From Ulota crispa (lineage: Eukaryota > Streptophyta > Bryopsida > Orthotrichales > Orthotrichaceae): DNA of 64,000 bases. Below the pieces are notes generated by a model that was not told the origin of the DNA, did not search any database, and was given only the letters and a program-made list of their open reading frames with translations. The translations under genes and the position numbers were made by a program. Shown here piece after piece: positions 12,265 through 24,377 of the stretch (positions within the stretch are counted from its first letter, which is position 1; every line of letters begins with the position of its first letter). Where the stretch lies: assembly GCA_963920765.1 (NCBI GenBank), contig OY987246.1, positions 21,533,428 through 21,597,427 on the forward strand, given 5' to 3'.

Positions 12265-13530
12265 ATGGCGGGACATGAAGGTTTGTCGACTGAAGCATTG
12301 GCCGATCAGGCTATGGGTATGCTCAACACGGGCGCCAACTATGACCAAGTGCGAGAATACCTCCGCTAGTACCACAACACAACTTTCTCGGCGGAAGTAG
12401 CCGCTTGTTGTTGTGAGCAAGTCGTACAACAAATTGAGTCACAAAGAGCAGGCTCATTCGGACATGGTATGACACCTCCGCGTCTATCTATGGAAGACTT
12501 GCTACAATGAGTAGTAGCCATGCAGCAACAACAAGGGAGCATCATTCAGTCTCTAGCCAAACGGTTGAACTCTCAATCTTTTGTCCCTAGTCCATCTGTC
12601 CCTCCGGTCCATGTAACGTCGTCGGAGCCTGCAACACCATCTTTTTTGTGTGTAAAGTTTCCTGACCTTGAGCGGTATGGCGGTGATTGCACTATATATC
12701 CCCTATGGCAACGACAGATGCAAGATAAGCTGAAACATGACACTCACTATTCGTCGAATGAAGCCCAGGTCAATTACACCTTTTCTTGCCTCAAGGATAA
12801 GGTGGCATTGATTGTGCAACCATGGCTGGATTCGGAAGGTTTAAACGGTGTCGTCACTATTTTTGCACTATGGACTTTTATGGATGGGCAATTTAAGGAT
12901 CCTCATCAACAAGGGCATGCAATGGACAAATTGCAAACAATGAGGCAAGGAAAGAGGTCAGTGCAAGAATATTACATTGATTTTAACCAACAGTCTTTAT
13001 TGGCTGGGACCATCATGAGCGACGCTATGAAGATATCACTATTTTCTCGAGGTCTTCATCATGAAGTACAACACAACATTTATCATATTCCAATGGAGTA
13101 TGACTTTGCCCAATATGTTGATGAAGTTACTTGGGTCGCAGACATCCAATATTGGATCAGTTTGCAGTCAAAAGGGAAAGTTCCAGGGCGCCAAACCACG
13201 TTCACTACTGTACATATTGTTGCTTCTCAACCAGACACAATGGATTGGGAACCCACACGAGTGGGTCAAGCCACTATTGCAACAAAGAACAAACAACAAG
13301 CAAAGTAGGTCTCTATGAAGGAAATCGCTCGACGTCAACAGGAGAGACGGTGTGTACGATGTAGAGCGTTGGGACACTACATCGTCAATTGCCCTTGCAA
13401 ACCGGCCCATTGTCCTGGGAGCGATCAAGTGCCCTTTAGTAAGTTAAAAATCCCTAGCAATGTAGCTTCTAAGAGGGATGTTGGTAGTACAGTGGAATCA
13501 AGATTGGAATCAGATTTGGGAAAAGAGTAG
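12265..13530 (+). pseudogene. gag of chromovirus (nonsense-mutated)
   Basis: Encodes the capsid-nucleocapsid precursor. One frame runs from ATG 12265 to the stop at 13528-13530 if three internal stops are ignored: TAG near 12367, TGA near 12508 and TAG at 13306-13308. The capsid part around 12700-13150 has the retrotransposon gag (UBN2-like) pattern, with QGHAMDKLQTMRQGKRSVQE. The nucleocapsid carries one zinc knuckle of form C-x2-C-x4-H-x4-C (CVRCRALGHYIVNC, about 13351-13392). The reading frame is otherwise intact, so decay here is by point mutation, not indels. The protease-pol region follows within 45 bp in another frame. Confidence 0.85.
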
Positions 13531-13571
13531 CTCCTGCTTATAGTCACAAGCAGGAGCCTGATCAAGCTTCA

Positions 13572-16500
13572 GTGGAAGATGTAGGGTGGAAAAAGTTCAA
13601 CAAGGAATATATGTCTACTGCTCTTGTGTCGATACATTTGATAATAAATCACACTAATGTTGCCAACACCCTTGTTGACTTCGGTTGTTTATATTATGGC
13701 CTGGTTAGCTCTCATTTTGCAAATGAAGCTGAACTTAAACGCTTTGGAATTAAACCACAAACAATCTTAGGTATTGAAGGGAAAGAAACCTTAGTGCATG
13801 AAGTGCCTCGTTTTGGAATAGATATCCATAGGCACCAAGAAGTAGGATATGCCTATATTTTTAAGGGTTGCATGGGCCACGGCTTAGTGTTAGGAAGGGG
13901 TTGGATGAACAAAAGCCGTGTCACAGTTGCCCTTGCCAAAAAATCCTTATTTATCCATAGCACTAGAACTCGTGTCTATAGTGAGGAAGGACAAAAGCCA
14001 TGTCAAGTTGTTCTAAGTCAAAACAAAAACAAAAACCCTTGTGTAGTTAGTGCAACCACTTACAGACATTATTTAGCAAACTCTCGAGGAGAGCCAATCT
14101 GCACCTTTGCAGCATCACTTGCAGATATTACTAAGGCTCTTCAGTTGAATGAACCTGTTGACCCGGCCAAGTTGTTACCAAAGTGCTATCATCATCATTT
14201 AACATTATTTGATCAGAGACAAGCCGCACAACTGCCTCCATTACGAGGCCCATGTGTCGACCACAAGATCGAGTTGATAAAAGAAAATGGCAAGGAAGTT
14301 GACCCTCCTTGGGGTCCACTGTATAGCATGTCTTGTAGTGAGCTATTGGTACTCCATAAGGAACTTACTTCTCTTTTGGATAAGGGTTTCATTCAAGTAA
14401 GCAACTCACTAGCAACCGCTCCTATCTTCTTTGCCAAAAAACTAGGAGGAGGACTACAACTCTGCGTCGACTACCGTGCTCTAAATAAAATCACCAAAAA
14501 GGACTGCTATCCTCTTCCTTTGATACACAAAACGCTCTCCCAAATCAGTAAAGCCAAGTGGTTTACCAAATTGGATGTTGTCGCAGCTTTTCACAAGATC
14601 CAAATTGTTGAGGGAGATGAATAGAAATTGGCCTTCCGCACCCGCTTTGGATTATATGAGTGACTAGTAACTCCATTTGGTATGGCAAACTCACCAAGTA
14701 CCTTTCAACACTACATAGATTGGAATTTACAAGAACACCTTGATGATTTCTGTTCTGCATATCTGGATGATGTTTTGATCTATTCTTCAGGCTCCCTTGA
14801 TGATCATAGGAAAAAGGTTGATATGATCCTTGGAAAATTATAAAAAGCTAGATTGCCTTTGACATAAGGAAATGTGAATTTGAAATAAAACAGACAAAGT
14901 ACCTTGGATTCATCAACGAGGCTGGGAAAGGCATCCAGATGGATCCCAAGAAGATCAAGGCCATTAAAAACTAGGAAGCACCAACAACCGTGAAGGGGGT
15001 GCGCAATTTTTTTGGATTTACTAATTTCTACCGATAGTTCATCCGCTCTTTTTCTAAGGTTGCATTGCCCTTGACAAGATTGACAAGAAATATAACATTC
15101 TGATGGACCAATCAAGAGCAAGCTGTGTTTGAGAAACTCAAGGAAGCATTTACCACCAAGCCAATACTAGCTCCAGTTTGACCCCGACAGGGAAACGGTG
15201 TTAGAAACTGATTCTTCAGGTTATGCTGTAGATGGTGTTCTTTCCCAATTTGATGAGAAAAGAATACTGCGACCTTGCGCATATTTCTCACGAAAAAACA
15301 ATCCCCATGAATGCAATTATGAAATTCATGATAAGGAGCTATTAGCAGTTGTTTGATGTTTTCAAGAATGAGATGCAAAGCTACACTTGGTGGAGAAGTT
15401 CACCGTTATCATCGACCATAAAAACCTTGAGTATTTTATTCAACTCCAAATGCTCAACAAATGGCAGATGCAATGGTCTTTGCTATTGGGACGTTACAAT
15501 ATGGAAATTGCATATCGAGCAGGAGCGCAAAATGTACATGCAGATGCTTTGTCTCGATGGGAACAAGATCTCTCCAAAGGCCAAAATGATGAGCGAATAC
15601 AGCACCGCTATATGCAACTATTGAAACCGGCCTTCTCAACCTGATACGACAACAAAGATGACAATGATCTAGTGATTGTATTCTCTATGCAAATCCTTGC
15701 CATGCTTGTGAGAACTCGAGTTATGGGACATCAAAAGTTCAACACTAACTCTGATACTCAACATACCAGCCAAAGCCACAACATAGACCATCATGATATC
15801 AAGCTCCAATAGGCTCAAGCTGCCAAGGATGATGAAGTTTACCAACGATTGGTCGAAAGCGTGAGACAACGTGAAAGGCGTTTCCCTCCTGGACTAGGTA
15901 TAAAAGTCTCCATTGCTGAATGTTCATTGCAAGCAAATAGTGTGCTCTTATATAGTGACAGGAGATGGGTACCAAAAGCAGAACCTTTGTGCATCAAGAT
16001 TATTCATGAGATACACAACTCCGTAGCCACGAGTCACCCAGGCCGCGCGATTACTTTCAAGCTGCTCATACAAGACTATTTTTGGCCCGGTATGTCAACA
16101 AGTGTGAAGAAATATATTAGGAATTGCGACATATGCGGTAGAACAAAACCTTGGCGAGATGGCCTTCAAGGATTTCTCAAACCATTACCAATACCAGAGC
16201 AAATTTGGAAGGAGATTTCAATGGATTTTATTGACGGCCTCCCTGACAATGATGGTAATACTATTTTCTTTGTGGCTACTAATAGGCTTAGTAAAGATGT
16301 TGCTTTTATTTCTTTGCCAAATATGGATGTTAATACTGTCACATGGGCTTTTTATCAAGGAAGTTGTAGCGCATCATTGGTTACCTGATGCCATTGTCTT
16401 AGACCGCGGGATACAATTTGTCAGTCTCATGTGGACAAGGCTTTGCAAAATTTTGAAAATTAAACGCCGCCTTTCAACAGCCTTTCACCTGCAGATAGAT

Positions 16501-17300
16501 GGTTCCACAAAGCGCATGAATAGTATTGTTGAAGCCTATCTACGGGCTTACGTGAATTGGAATCAGGATAACTGGGCACGGCTTTGCCCTATGGCCCAAA
16601 TAGCCATCAAAGGACGAGATGCAACATCAATCAGCATGAGCTCATTTTTCTTACAACAAGGATATGTTATTGACCCAATCCAGCTCAAAGTACAAGCAAG
16701 ATCTCCTGAACCTTCTAATCGTCACCAACAAATTGAAAGAGCAAAGGCCAAATCCATCGTGAGCAAACTCCGACAAGCATTTGACTTGGCACAAGCATCT
16801 ATGGCAGAAGCTCAACAAGAGCAAGAATGTCTTGCCAATCGCCATCGACGACCAGCTCCTCAATTGTGTATTAGTGACAAAATGTGGCTCCAATTGGGTC
16901 GGCATTTTTCCATAGGACGTGCTAACAAAAAATTGGATTAGAAAAGTGCCAAATATACAGTGATTGAAATCATCAACACCCATACTATGAGATTGAATAC
17001 TCCGCCGGGATCCCATAATATTTTTCATGTTGATCATTTGAGGCTTGCAAGTACTAACCCATTGCCAAGCCAAGCACATGATGATGAACAATCCCTGCCA
17101 ATTCAAGTCGATGGCTACGATGAACATGTCATTGAAGAAATTATGCAAGAGCTTTGTCAATGACGCGGCCGAGAACATGTCTGGCTGTATGAGGTTAAGT
17201 GGGCTAGATATGCATGCCCAACCTGGGAATCATGTGACCTTGTCAAAGACACAGTTGCAATGGACAGATGGGAAGCCTTTACTCAACCTCACCATGTAAA
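13572..17300 (+). pseudogene. pol of chromovirus: PR-RT-RH-INT-chromodomain (broken)
   Basis: Codes for the enzymes of a Ty3/gypsy element. Protease region near 13640-13930: the active D-S/T-G reads DFG. Reverse transcriptase about 14220-14850: KGFIQVS, CVDYRALN, LDVVAAFH and the catalytic YLDD (YLDDVLIYS, about 14758-14784) are visible. RNase H about 15180-15570: ETDSSGYA, YFSRK and HADALSRW. Integrase zinc finger H-H-C-C about 16000-16140 (HEIHNS, SHPGR, CDICGR). The core has MDFIDGLP and VLDRGIQFVS, but the DGxTERxN motif reads DGSTKRMN, so the third catalytic acid is Lys. A chromodomain-like VKWARYACPTWES (about 17190-17230) marks it as a chromovirus. Stops include TAG 14622 and TGA near 14661, plus frameshifts after 14840. 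Confidence 0.9.
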
Positions 17301-17368
17301 CGGCAGGTTGCCCGCAGGTTTTTGCTGCGGTGATCTCAACGGCATTCTTTGAAGAAGACGGGCGGTAA

Positions 17369-17597
17369 TGTAATGGGCTAGAAGCCCAGGGAAAGACTAG
17401 AGCCTTGGTGGGAACCTTCGACACGCTTCTTTCACCCAAAAAGCTCTTAGACTCAACTTTACTCTATACTTTATTTTACTTATCATTTAGTTCTCTTTTT
17501 AGAAGCATGATTAGCATATAGCTGCTTAGTGAATTGTAAACCTTATCAATTGCTCTTTGTTTTCTAGAAGCACAACCCTCAGGATGCGCTCCTCACA
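17369..17597 (+). repeat. 3' LTR, 229 bp
   Basis: Same ends as the 5' LTR. It lacks the 18-bp duplication and three bases (TAA) after GCTCTTAG. About ten further single-base differences are visible by eye, so the insertion is not recent. Confidence 0.93.
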
Positions 17598-18310
17598 CAA
17601 ACGCAATCTTGATGAATATTTGAAGTGAAAATTCAGCCATTTTAATGCAATTTTCAATTGCGCGTTTGGATATCTTGTTAATTCATTTGAATCCAAAAAA
17701 AATTCACATAAAAGATGTAGTGGTTTTGTGAGTCCATCCAAAATTTTGGAGCTAAATCAAATTTCATTAAAAAGTAAATAGGGGTAGAAATTTTAATTGA
17801 TCGCACGTGACCTCCAAAGAATATATTGAGTGACCTCCCCGTGTGCTTTCTCAACTGTGATTATAGCTCCCTAACCATACGCCTTTTTAGTTGATGAGTC
17901 AAAATGGGCATTGACAAAAAGAAAACATTGATTGTATGCAAGCACTTGACCTTAACCCCTAAAAGCTTTTGGGATAAGTTTTCACTAAAACTGCTCTACA
18001 ACTTGCCATTTCTACTACAAGTACCAAATTTTAGAAAAAATATCTTTTTGGACATATTTAACCATAAGAACTTGTAGCACACTAGTGTGAAAAGATGTGG
18101 AAAAATATTCAAAAATTTCCACAATGCAGATTGTAAGATGTTTGAGTTTGAATTGACAAAAAGCCTTTTTTTTGTCTTTGCAAAAACCCGGGCAACTCCA
18201 CTTCACAAGGTCATGTTTGTATGAAAGATTTTCCAAAATGGTTGTGACTCTTTGGATTAATTCTTCAAGGCAAGTTGGTACGTACTTGAAAATTTCCAAA
18301 TCATTTGGAT
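17598..18310. other. Intergenic plant DNA
   Basis: No gene recognised. A TTAACCCCTAAAAGC phrase at about 17954 resembles the left end of the TTAA elements described further right, but no partner end was found. Confidence 0.4.
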
Positions 18311-19192
18311 TTGTACTATGGCCTCTAAGCTAGTTTCATTCACCCTATTTTACCCTTCAAAAAAATTGGTATTTTATAAAATAAAATTAATACTTTAGAA
18401 TCTTGTACCATTATTTTTTAATTCTTACTCAATCCTAATCAAGCATACCAATTTTTGAGTTTCAAAAAACCAAAATCCTATTTTTGGTGAATTGTTTTAC
18501 CTAATATTCAAGGTTTTACATGATAAATGATTAAAAAACATTGGTAATGAATTTTTGAGATCTGATTGCATGGGTGCATTGGAAACATCCACACACACAT
18601 CTTTTCTTCTAACAAGCATCTCCAAAAAAATTTATAATTCCTTCTATGTAGGTTTTATTGATGAAGTGGTTACAACCAAATCTTGTAAATTAGATATTTC
18701 TTCATGCTAATCATATTTTTTTGTTTGGCTTATACAACATGGTGAGATTTGAATCTTTGAGCATAAGGATATGGTCATTTTGCCAAAAACTAGTTAAAAA
18801 TACATAAGTTTCTATTTCACAAAATTTGATCATGATCACTGCAATGTTAAAATCTTCATAGAAGGAATTATAATTTTTTTGGAGATGCTTGTTAGAAGAA
18901 AAGATGTGTGTGTGGATGTTTCCCATGCATCCATGCAATCAAATCTCAAAAACTCATTACCAAATTTTTTAATCATTTATTATGTAAAACCATGAATATT
19001 GTGTAAAACAATTCACCAAAAATAGGATTTTGGATTTTTGGAACTCAAAACTTGGTATGCTTGATTGGGATTGAGTAAGAATTAAAAAACAATGGTACAA
19101 GATTCTCAAATGCTAATTTTATTTTATAAAATACCAAATTTTTTGAAGGGTAAAACAAGGTGAACAAAACTAGCTTGGAGGCCATAGTACAA
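18311..19192. mobile_element. Foldback element A, arms about 337 bp
   Basis: Arms 18311-18648 and 18857-19192 are inverted copies of each other along their whole length, with outer ends TTGTACTATGGCC / GGCCATAGTACAA, around a 208-bp centre. The inner arm sequence (AACATTGG..ATGAATTTTTGAG, AACAAGCATCTCC) is related to foldback element B at 22011-22887. No transposase. A transcript would form a long double-stranded RNA. Confidence 0.9.
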
Positions 19193-19758
19193 CATGTGGG
19201 GCAAAAATATTAAGTAAAAAGAATTAGGGAATGATTCAAAACACTAAATTGTTTACAATTTGATTATGGAAATGGAAGATGCCAATCCCAGTGGTTGAAA
19301 TGCTGCAATAAACAATCTATATCCTTTTGCTTTATTTTTTTTCCAAAATATTGTAAATTGAGTAAAATAGAGGACTTGAAAGTTTATTTTGGAGTAGAGA
19401 ATCCATAACTGCAAGCAAACAAAATTTCCTCATAACTTTCATCTCATTGATCAAAATTGAATGATTAAATGCTTCCCAGTTATATATAGATCTGAAGAAC
19501 CAATTTTTGTTTTTTTATTATTGTTAAATGTAATTTAAAGAAATGTTGTTTGAGATGCTCAAGCTGCCCAATGAACAAAGAAAACTACATATCATGCAAT
19601 AACTTTTGAACCATGTAGTCAAAAGTTATGAAAATTGTTGGACCTCAAAGCTACTCCGTGGGCATATCATGTGTGAAAATTTCAAAGAAAAAGATGAGAA
19701 ATTCATGTGTAGTGAGTTGCCTAAAATCTCTATGTTGCCAAAAATCACTGTTTGGGCA
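19193..19758. other. Intergenic plant DNA
   Basis: No gene or clear repeat boundaries. ORFs are short and motif-free. Confidence 0.4.
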
Positions 19759-19985
19759 TTTAACCCCTAACATTTGAGCGTGACGCTCCGACCAATACAA
19801 TATGGGATATTTTTCTTGTATTTGGAATGGATCCACACTTGTACTATAGTTGAGACCAACAAAGAAGTTGGAGAATAGATCAATGCGGTTCAAGTTAGCT
19901 ACTTGAGATCCCAAATTAACATTTCTTATTGGTAGCAAATGACAATTATACGTCAACACATATACTATGTCCTATGGACGTTTAA
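19759..19985. mobile_element. Short TTAA-flanked MITE (227 bp)
   Basis: Starts TTAACCCCTAACATTTGAGC and ends CCTATGGACGTTTAA, where the final TTAA (19982-19985) is also the start of the next element. A reverse-oriented, diverged copy is present at 26598-26831: GACAATTATACGTCAAC.. here matches the complement of GCTAATGTATAATTGTC there. Confidence 0.7.
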
Positions 19986-20923
19986 CCCCTAAAGGACCAA
20001 CTGTCCCCTCAGGGGACAGTTGGGATTTTGGGCATGTACTTACAACTAAACTACTTTGTATGATTTTTGAAACTTTTACGGAAGATGAAGAATTCAAAGA
20101 CCTATGTGGGCATCTAATTTTTTCTTCATTCCGACATTTATTGAAGAAGTTATGCATGAAGTTCTGAAAAACAGTGGAGATCGGGCAACCAAAAACTTTT
20201 CTAAAAATAATATTTTTTCAAAATAAAAATTGAAAATTGGTTCTTTAGATTTATACATATGTGGGGAGCTTTGAATCATTCAAATTCAATTTATGAGTGA
20301 AAAGTTTAGTTTGCGGGCAGGTATGGAACTCCCATATCTCCATTCCTTTTGCCTTTGGTGCTTTACTTTTTTGTGCTCTTTGCAAAAAAAAAACTGTTTT
20401 TTTTTTTTTTCTTATCGTAGTAGACTAAGATTCCTTGATTTTCATCATTTGGATCAAAGTAATTCACATTTCACAATTTTACATAAATCCTCCGATTTTG
20501 CCTAGTGTATATGCAAATTTGATGGCCTTACGGCATTGTAGGATTTTACAAAATATGATTCACACCTCCAATTCATTTGAAAATTCTCCTGCACTTACCT
20601 AACTTGGTCTTCTACATGGGAAAAATAAACCTCACATTTGCATAGAGTATTTTTTATTTATTTAGAGGCAATCAAAGGCTTTTGAAATTTTTGGGCAGCA
20701 GGGAAAAAAAATTTTTATTTTCACTTCAAAAGTCAATATCTCACTCCTCTACATTTAGAATGAGCTGATTTTTTTTTCACAAGTACCTTCCATAGTTTAG
20801 GGCAAGATTTTATGGTTGGATTTCCAAAAATAATTGTTTTTCCTACCTTTGTACTCATTCCCCCAAAAGTGACAGTTTTCAATAACTTTCATTGAAAAAA
20901 GGGCTTGGTCCTTTAAAGGTTAA
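19982..20923 (+). mobile_element. TTAA element, 942 bp, family reference copy
   Basis: Left end TTAACCCCTAAAGGACCAAC, right end GCTTGGTCCTTTAAAGGTTAA: inverted termini with TTAA at both sides. Just inside the left end is a second small hairpin (TGTCCCCTCAGGGGACA). The interior is non-coding and shared with copies at 27915, 42093, 45635 and, inverted, 47314; for example CTAGTGTATATGCAAATTT is also in the 42093 copy. Confidence 0.8.
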
Positions 20924-22010
20924 GGGTTAAGAGTTAACGGCTCTCACAAATGCACATTTTGAGCAAAAAAGGAGTGGGGCTGTGATCCTATTCATTTGTT
21001 TGTATTACAAAGGCTGACGTGAACCAAAGGACACTGTAGTTGAGTATTTGATCCAATGATCCAAATTCCTCATTGGTACAAAAGGAAATGATAACAAAAA
21101 TAATATACATGGTCATGAACAGTTTCCTTCCAGCTCACAGCAATCCAACTTATAGTTAATAATTAGTACACAATAGCACTTATTCATACTCTTTTTAGAG
21201 CTTTTTTGAAACAAGCATCGACGTCCTATTCGTTGCAGACAACTGATATGTCAGAGGACAAAATAAAGAAATGAAAATATAAAACAAAAACATCCCATTT
21301 CTGATAGTTCTGGTACCAACAAAGGGCTAATCAATTCCGGACTTCTTTTTTGTTTTTTGAAGTTTATGAAAAAACAAACAGTATATAACAGACGTTATTT
21401 TAAAAGCTGATCGATATTCTTGGATAGATATTTGGCATTATTCATTTGTTTATTTATTTGTTAAATACTATTCACGTTGGAATAAGATATTTTGCAAAAA
21501 TTTAGCTAGTAAATATAAATTTTATTGCTGGAAAAAGTTAAATATTGAAAAAAATTATTATGCAAGGGCACCCACAACTTTGGAAATACATTCTTGTTTG
21601 TGTCGTGATACGGTATTTTTTTGTACATAATTTTGTTCTAAAAAATGACATTCTATGAAAACAACTAAACTTATAGATTTTTACTACGAAGTTGGAAATA
21701 ATTACCAGTATTATTTTAGTTCTTAATCGACGGTATTGCTAAATATTGGATAGATGGACATGTGTTAGAATGAGAAAAATTAAGAACTTCTTCAGAGTCA
21801 ATATCACCACCAATCAAATGAGTCATTTGGAGGTTAAAAACTAGTTTTCATGAAGATCAAACTTAAAACCTACGTATATAATAAGTACCACTTTGCCACT
21901 ACAACATTAGTTTTTGGTGGTATTCACCAACACAAAGAAAATTTGTGTTTGAATGTGTGAATAACGATTACAATGAGTCATTGTGAACACTTTTTAGTCG
22001 TGGTGGACAA
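20924..22010. other. Intergenic plant DNA
   Basis: No gene recognised. Highly AT-rich. A secondary TTAAGGGTTAAGAGTTAA string follows the element end at 20920-20937. Confidence 0.4.
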
Positions 22011-22887
22011 TGTACAGTCGGGTATCGTAATCATACGAACCCTGATTTGAGCCAGTGGTTATTTTTTATTAAAACATGGACTCTAATTGATCCATTTGGG
22101 TAGGTAAAAATATCATTGCATCCTTATGTAATATAAAGCAGGTATACCAAATCTCAGTTCCTAAAAATCAAAATTTTATTTTTGGTGGATTGTTTTGTAA
22201 GAAATTTATGGTTTTACATGATAATTTATTAAAAAACATTGGTGATGAATTTTTGAGATTTGATTCCATAAATATGTAGGAAGCATCCATATGCACATCT
22301 TTCATGCCAGAAAACCCCCTTAAGGAACAAAAATTTTACCAGCAAAAGATTCAACAAAACTTGTGATAAACTCAAATTTTGTAAAATACCAACTTTTGTT
22401 TTTTAACTAACTTTTCATCAATTAAACAAAACATGATGTTTAGAGATACAAACTTAGTTACAATATTTGGGTCAAATAACATTATTTTATTTTTGTAGAA
22501 AAATATGTATTTTACGAAATTTGGGCCTATCACAAGTTTCATTGAGTCTTTTGCTGGTAAAAATTTTGTTACTTAAGGGGGTTTCTTTGGGCATGGAAGA
22601 TGTGCATATGTATGCTTCCTACATATCCGTGGAATCAAATCTCAAAAATTCATCACCAATATTTTTTAATAAATTACCATGTAAAACCATGAATTTCTTA
22701 CAAAACAATTCACCAAAAATGGAATTTTGATTTTTAGGAATTGAGATTTGGTGTACTTGCTTTATATTGCATAAGAATGCAATGATGTTTTTACCTACCC
22801 AAATGGACCAATTAGAGTCCATGTTTCAATAAAAAATAACTACTGGCTCTAATCAGGGTTCGTATGATTACAATACCCGACTGTGCA
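22011..22887. mobile_element. Foldback element B, arms about 379 bp
   Basis: Arms 22011-22389 and 22508-22887 are inverted copies: TGTACAGTCGGGTA on the left against TACCCGACTGTGCA-type complement on the right, with GGACTCTAATTGATCC / GGACCAATTAGAGTCC inside. The centre is only 118 bp. Inner arm sequence is related to foldback element A at 18311-19192 (AAACATTGGTGATGAATTTT versus AAACATTGGTAATGAATTTT). Confidence 0.9.
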
Positions 22888-24377
22888 TAGAAACAAACTG
22901 TAATGGTTATGCATGACTACTAAAGTTTTTTGCAATTGCAATGCAATATGATTTTCTTCAAAATTATCAATCTTACACTCAAGTGCCAAGTCTTGTGGAA
23001 TGTTATACGACAAAGGGTGTTTATCACATGTTGCCAATCAACTTTGTTTGGTAGATTCCATTGCATATAAACAATCACTTGGTGACAAATTATTTCTAAA
23101 TTCAGTTGAAATTTAATATGACATTTGATATGTATCCTTAATAGGTTACAATTATATATTTAAAGTCAACTAATGGGTGTTCCAAATTTGTGCTGTAATT
23201 TCATGTCTTGTGTTGAATTTTGTGTGGTAAACATCTATTTTTTTGTTTAAACTAATTCAAGCATACTTTTGAAAATATGCTTCATAATAAATAGCAACTA
23301 TTTGATGAGAATTATAAATAGTATAATTTGCTACTTAGGTCGTTGGAATACTATAGTCGAAATTAGTAGAATTTTGATTGGTGATTGTCAAGAATGGTTA
23401 ACAACTATAGCTATTGGATGTAAGTAGGGTTGGATGCATCCAACATGAAAATTTGACCTAAATTTTCAATTTAAAAGGCCGCTTCTCCTTGGTTATCACC
23501 CGTGTATATGTTTGGAGTTTTGGTGAATCATCTCGGTAGTAGTGGATACAATTCTCTGTCCTTAACCCTGAGCGCCTAGGCCGTTTTCACTAAAATCAAG
23601 GTTTTTGGAGACCGACCACTTTGATGCATTGTATCTCGGTCAAGCGGATGATTTACAAAAAGTGACCATTGAAAGTAGTGGAGCACCTACTTAGAAAATG
23701 GTTTGCAAATTTTGGGAACAATTCACCTCGGGAGATGGGAGATTTTAACATTTGATCAAACAACATGTGATGACAAAATCTCATTTTTTGGTAGATAGTT
23801 GCTATTTGATGATTTTTACAAAATTCTATAAGCCCCGGATTCATCTCCAATTTTGTGAGTAGCAAGATTAGATTTGAACGCACACACTTGTAAATTATTG
23901 AAGATTGCACTTCTTTTTATGTCAAGTTTTAGGGCTTCAAATGGCTATTGCGCAGAAAACAATGACGGGCATAGTTGGTGACGATTGCCATAATAAGGGT
24001 CTAGAACATGCTTGAACCCTTACCAACAACTTTCCCGCTACCACAAAGCTTACACAAGGAAGCTTGCAAGGGATATTGATTAGTTGTAGCCTGTAAAATG
24101 CTGCTTGCCAGCATGCCTCCTACGGTGCCACCACTCCCCATATGATGTTTTCACCCAATCAAATCTCTTGTAGCACTTGTATAACATTTGGCTTTCCTTG
24201 CCATTACTCCATTAACATGGATAACTTGAATGCCTTCATAATTGTAGTGTAAAGTAAGACCAAAAAGTTAGATCTAGTCCCTCAAAATAGAGATTGAAAA
24301 TAGTAGGAGGCTGTATATGGGGCACTGGGGAACTCAAGGGTTAAAGTAACTCAAGAACTTATATGATTTCTAACTTG
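22888..24377. other. Intergenic plant DNA
   Basis: No gene recognised. TTAACCCTGAGCGCCTAGGCC at about 23562 looks like the left end of the GCGCC-type TTAA elements (compare 29137), but its right end was not found. Confidence 0.4.

Larger units (their letters stand above)
11664..17597 (+). mobile_element. Decayed Ty3/gypsy chromovirus, full length with both LTRs
   Basis: A plant LTR retrotransposon of about 5.9 kb in the order gag, protease, reverse transcriptase, RNase H, integrase, chromodomain. LTRs begin TG and end CA. The flanking five bases are CAAAT (11659-11663) and CAAAC (17598-17602), a target duplication with one mismatch. A purine-rich stretch GAAGAAGACGGGCGG lies just before the 3' LTR. 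No canonical tRNA primer site is obvious after the 5' LTR. Gag and pol are interrupted by many stops. Two catalytic residues (protease Ser of D-S-G, integrase Glu) are replaced, so the copy is dead. Confidence 0.95.
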
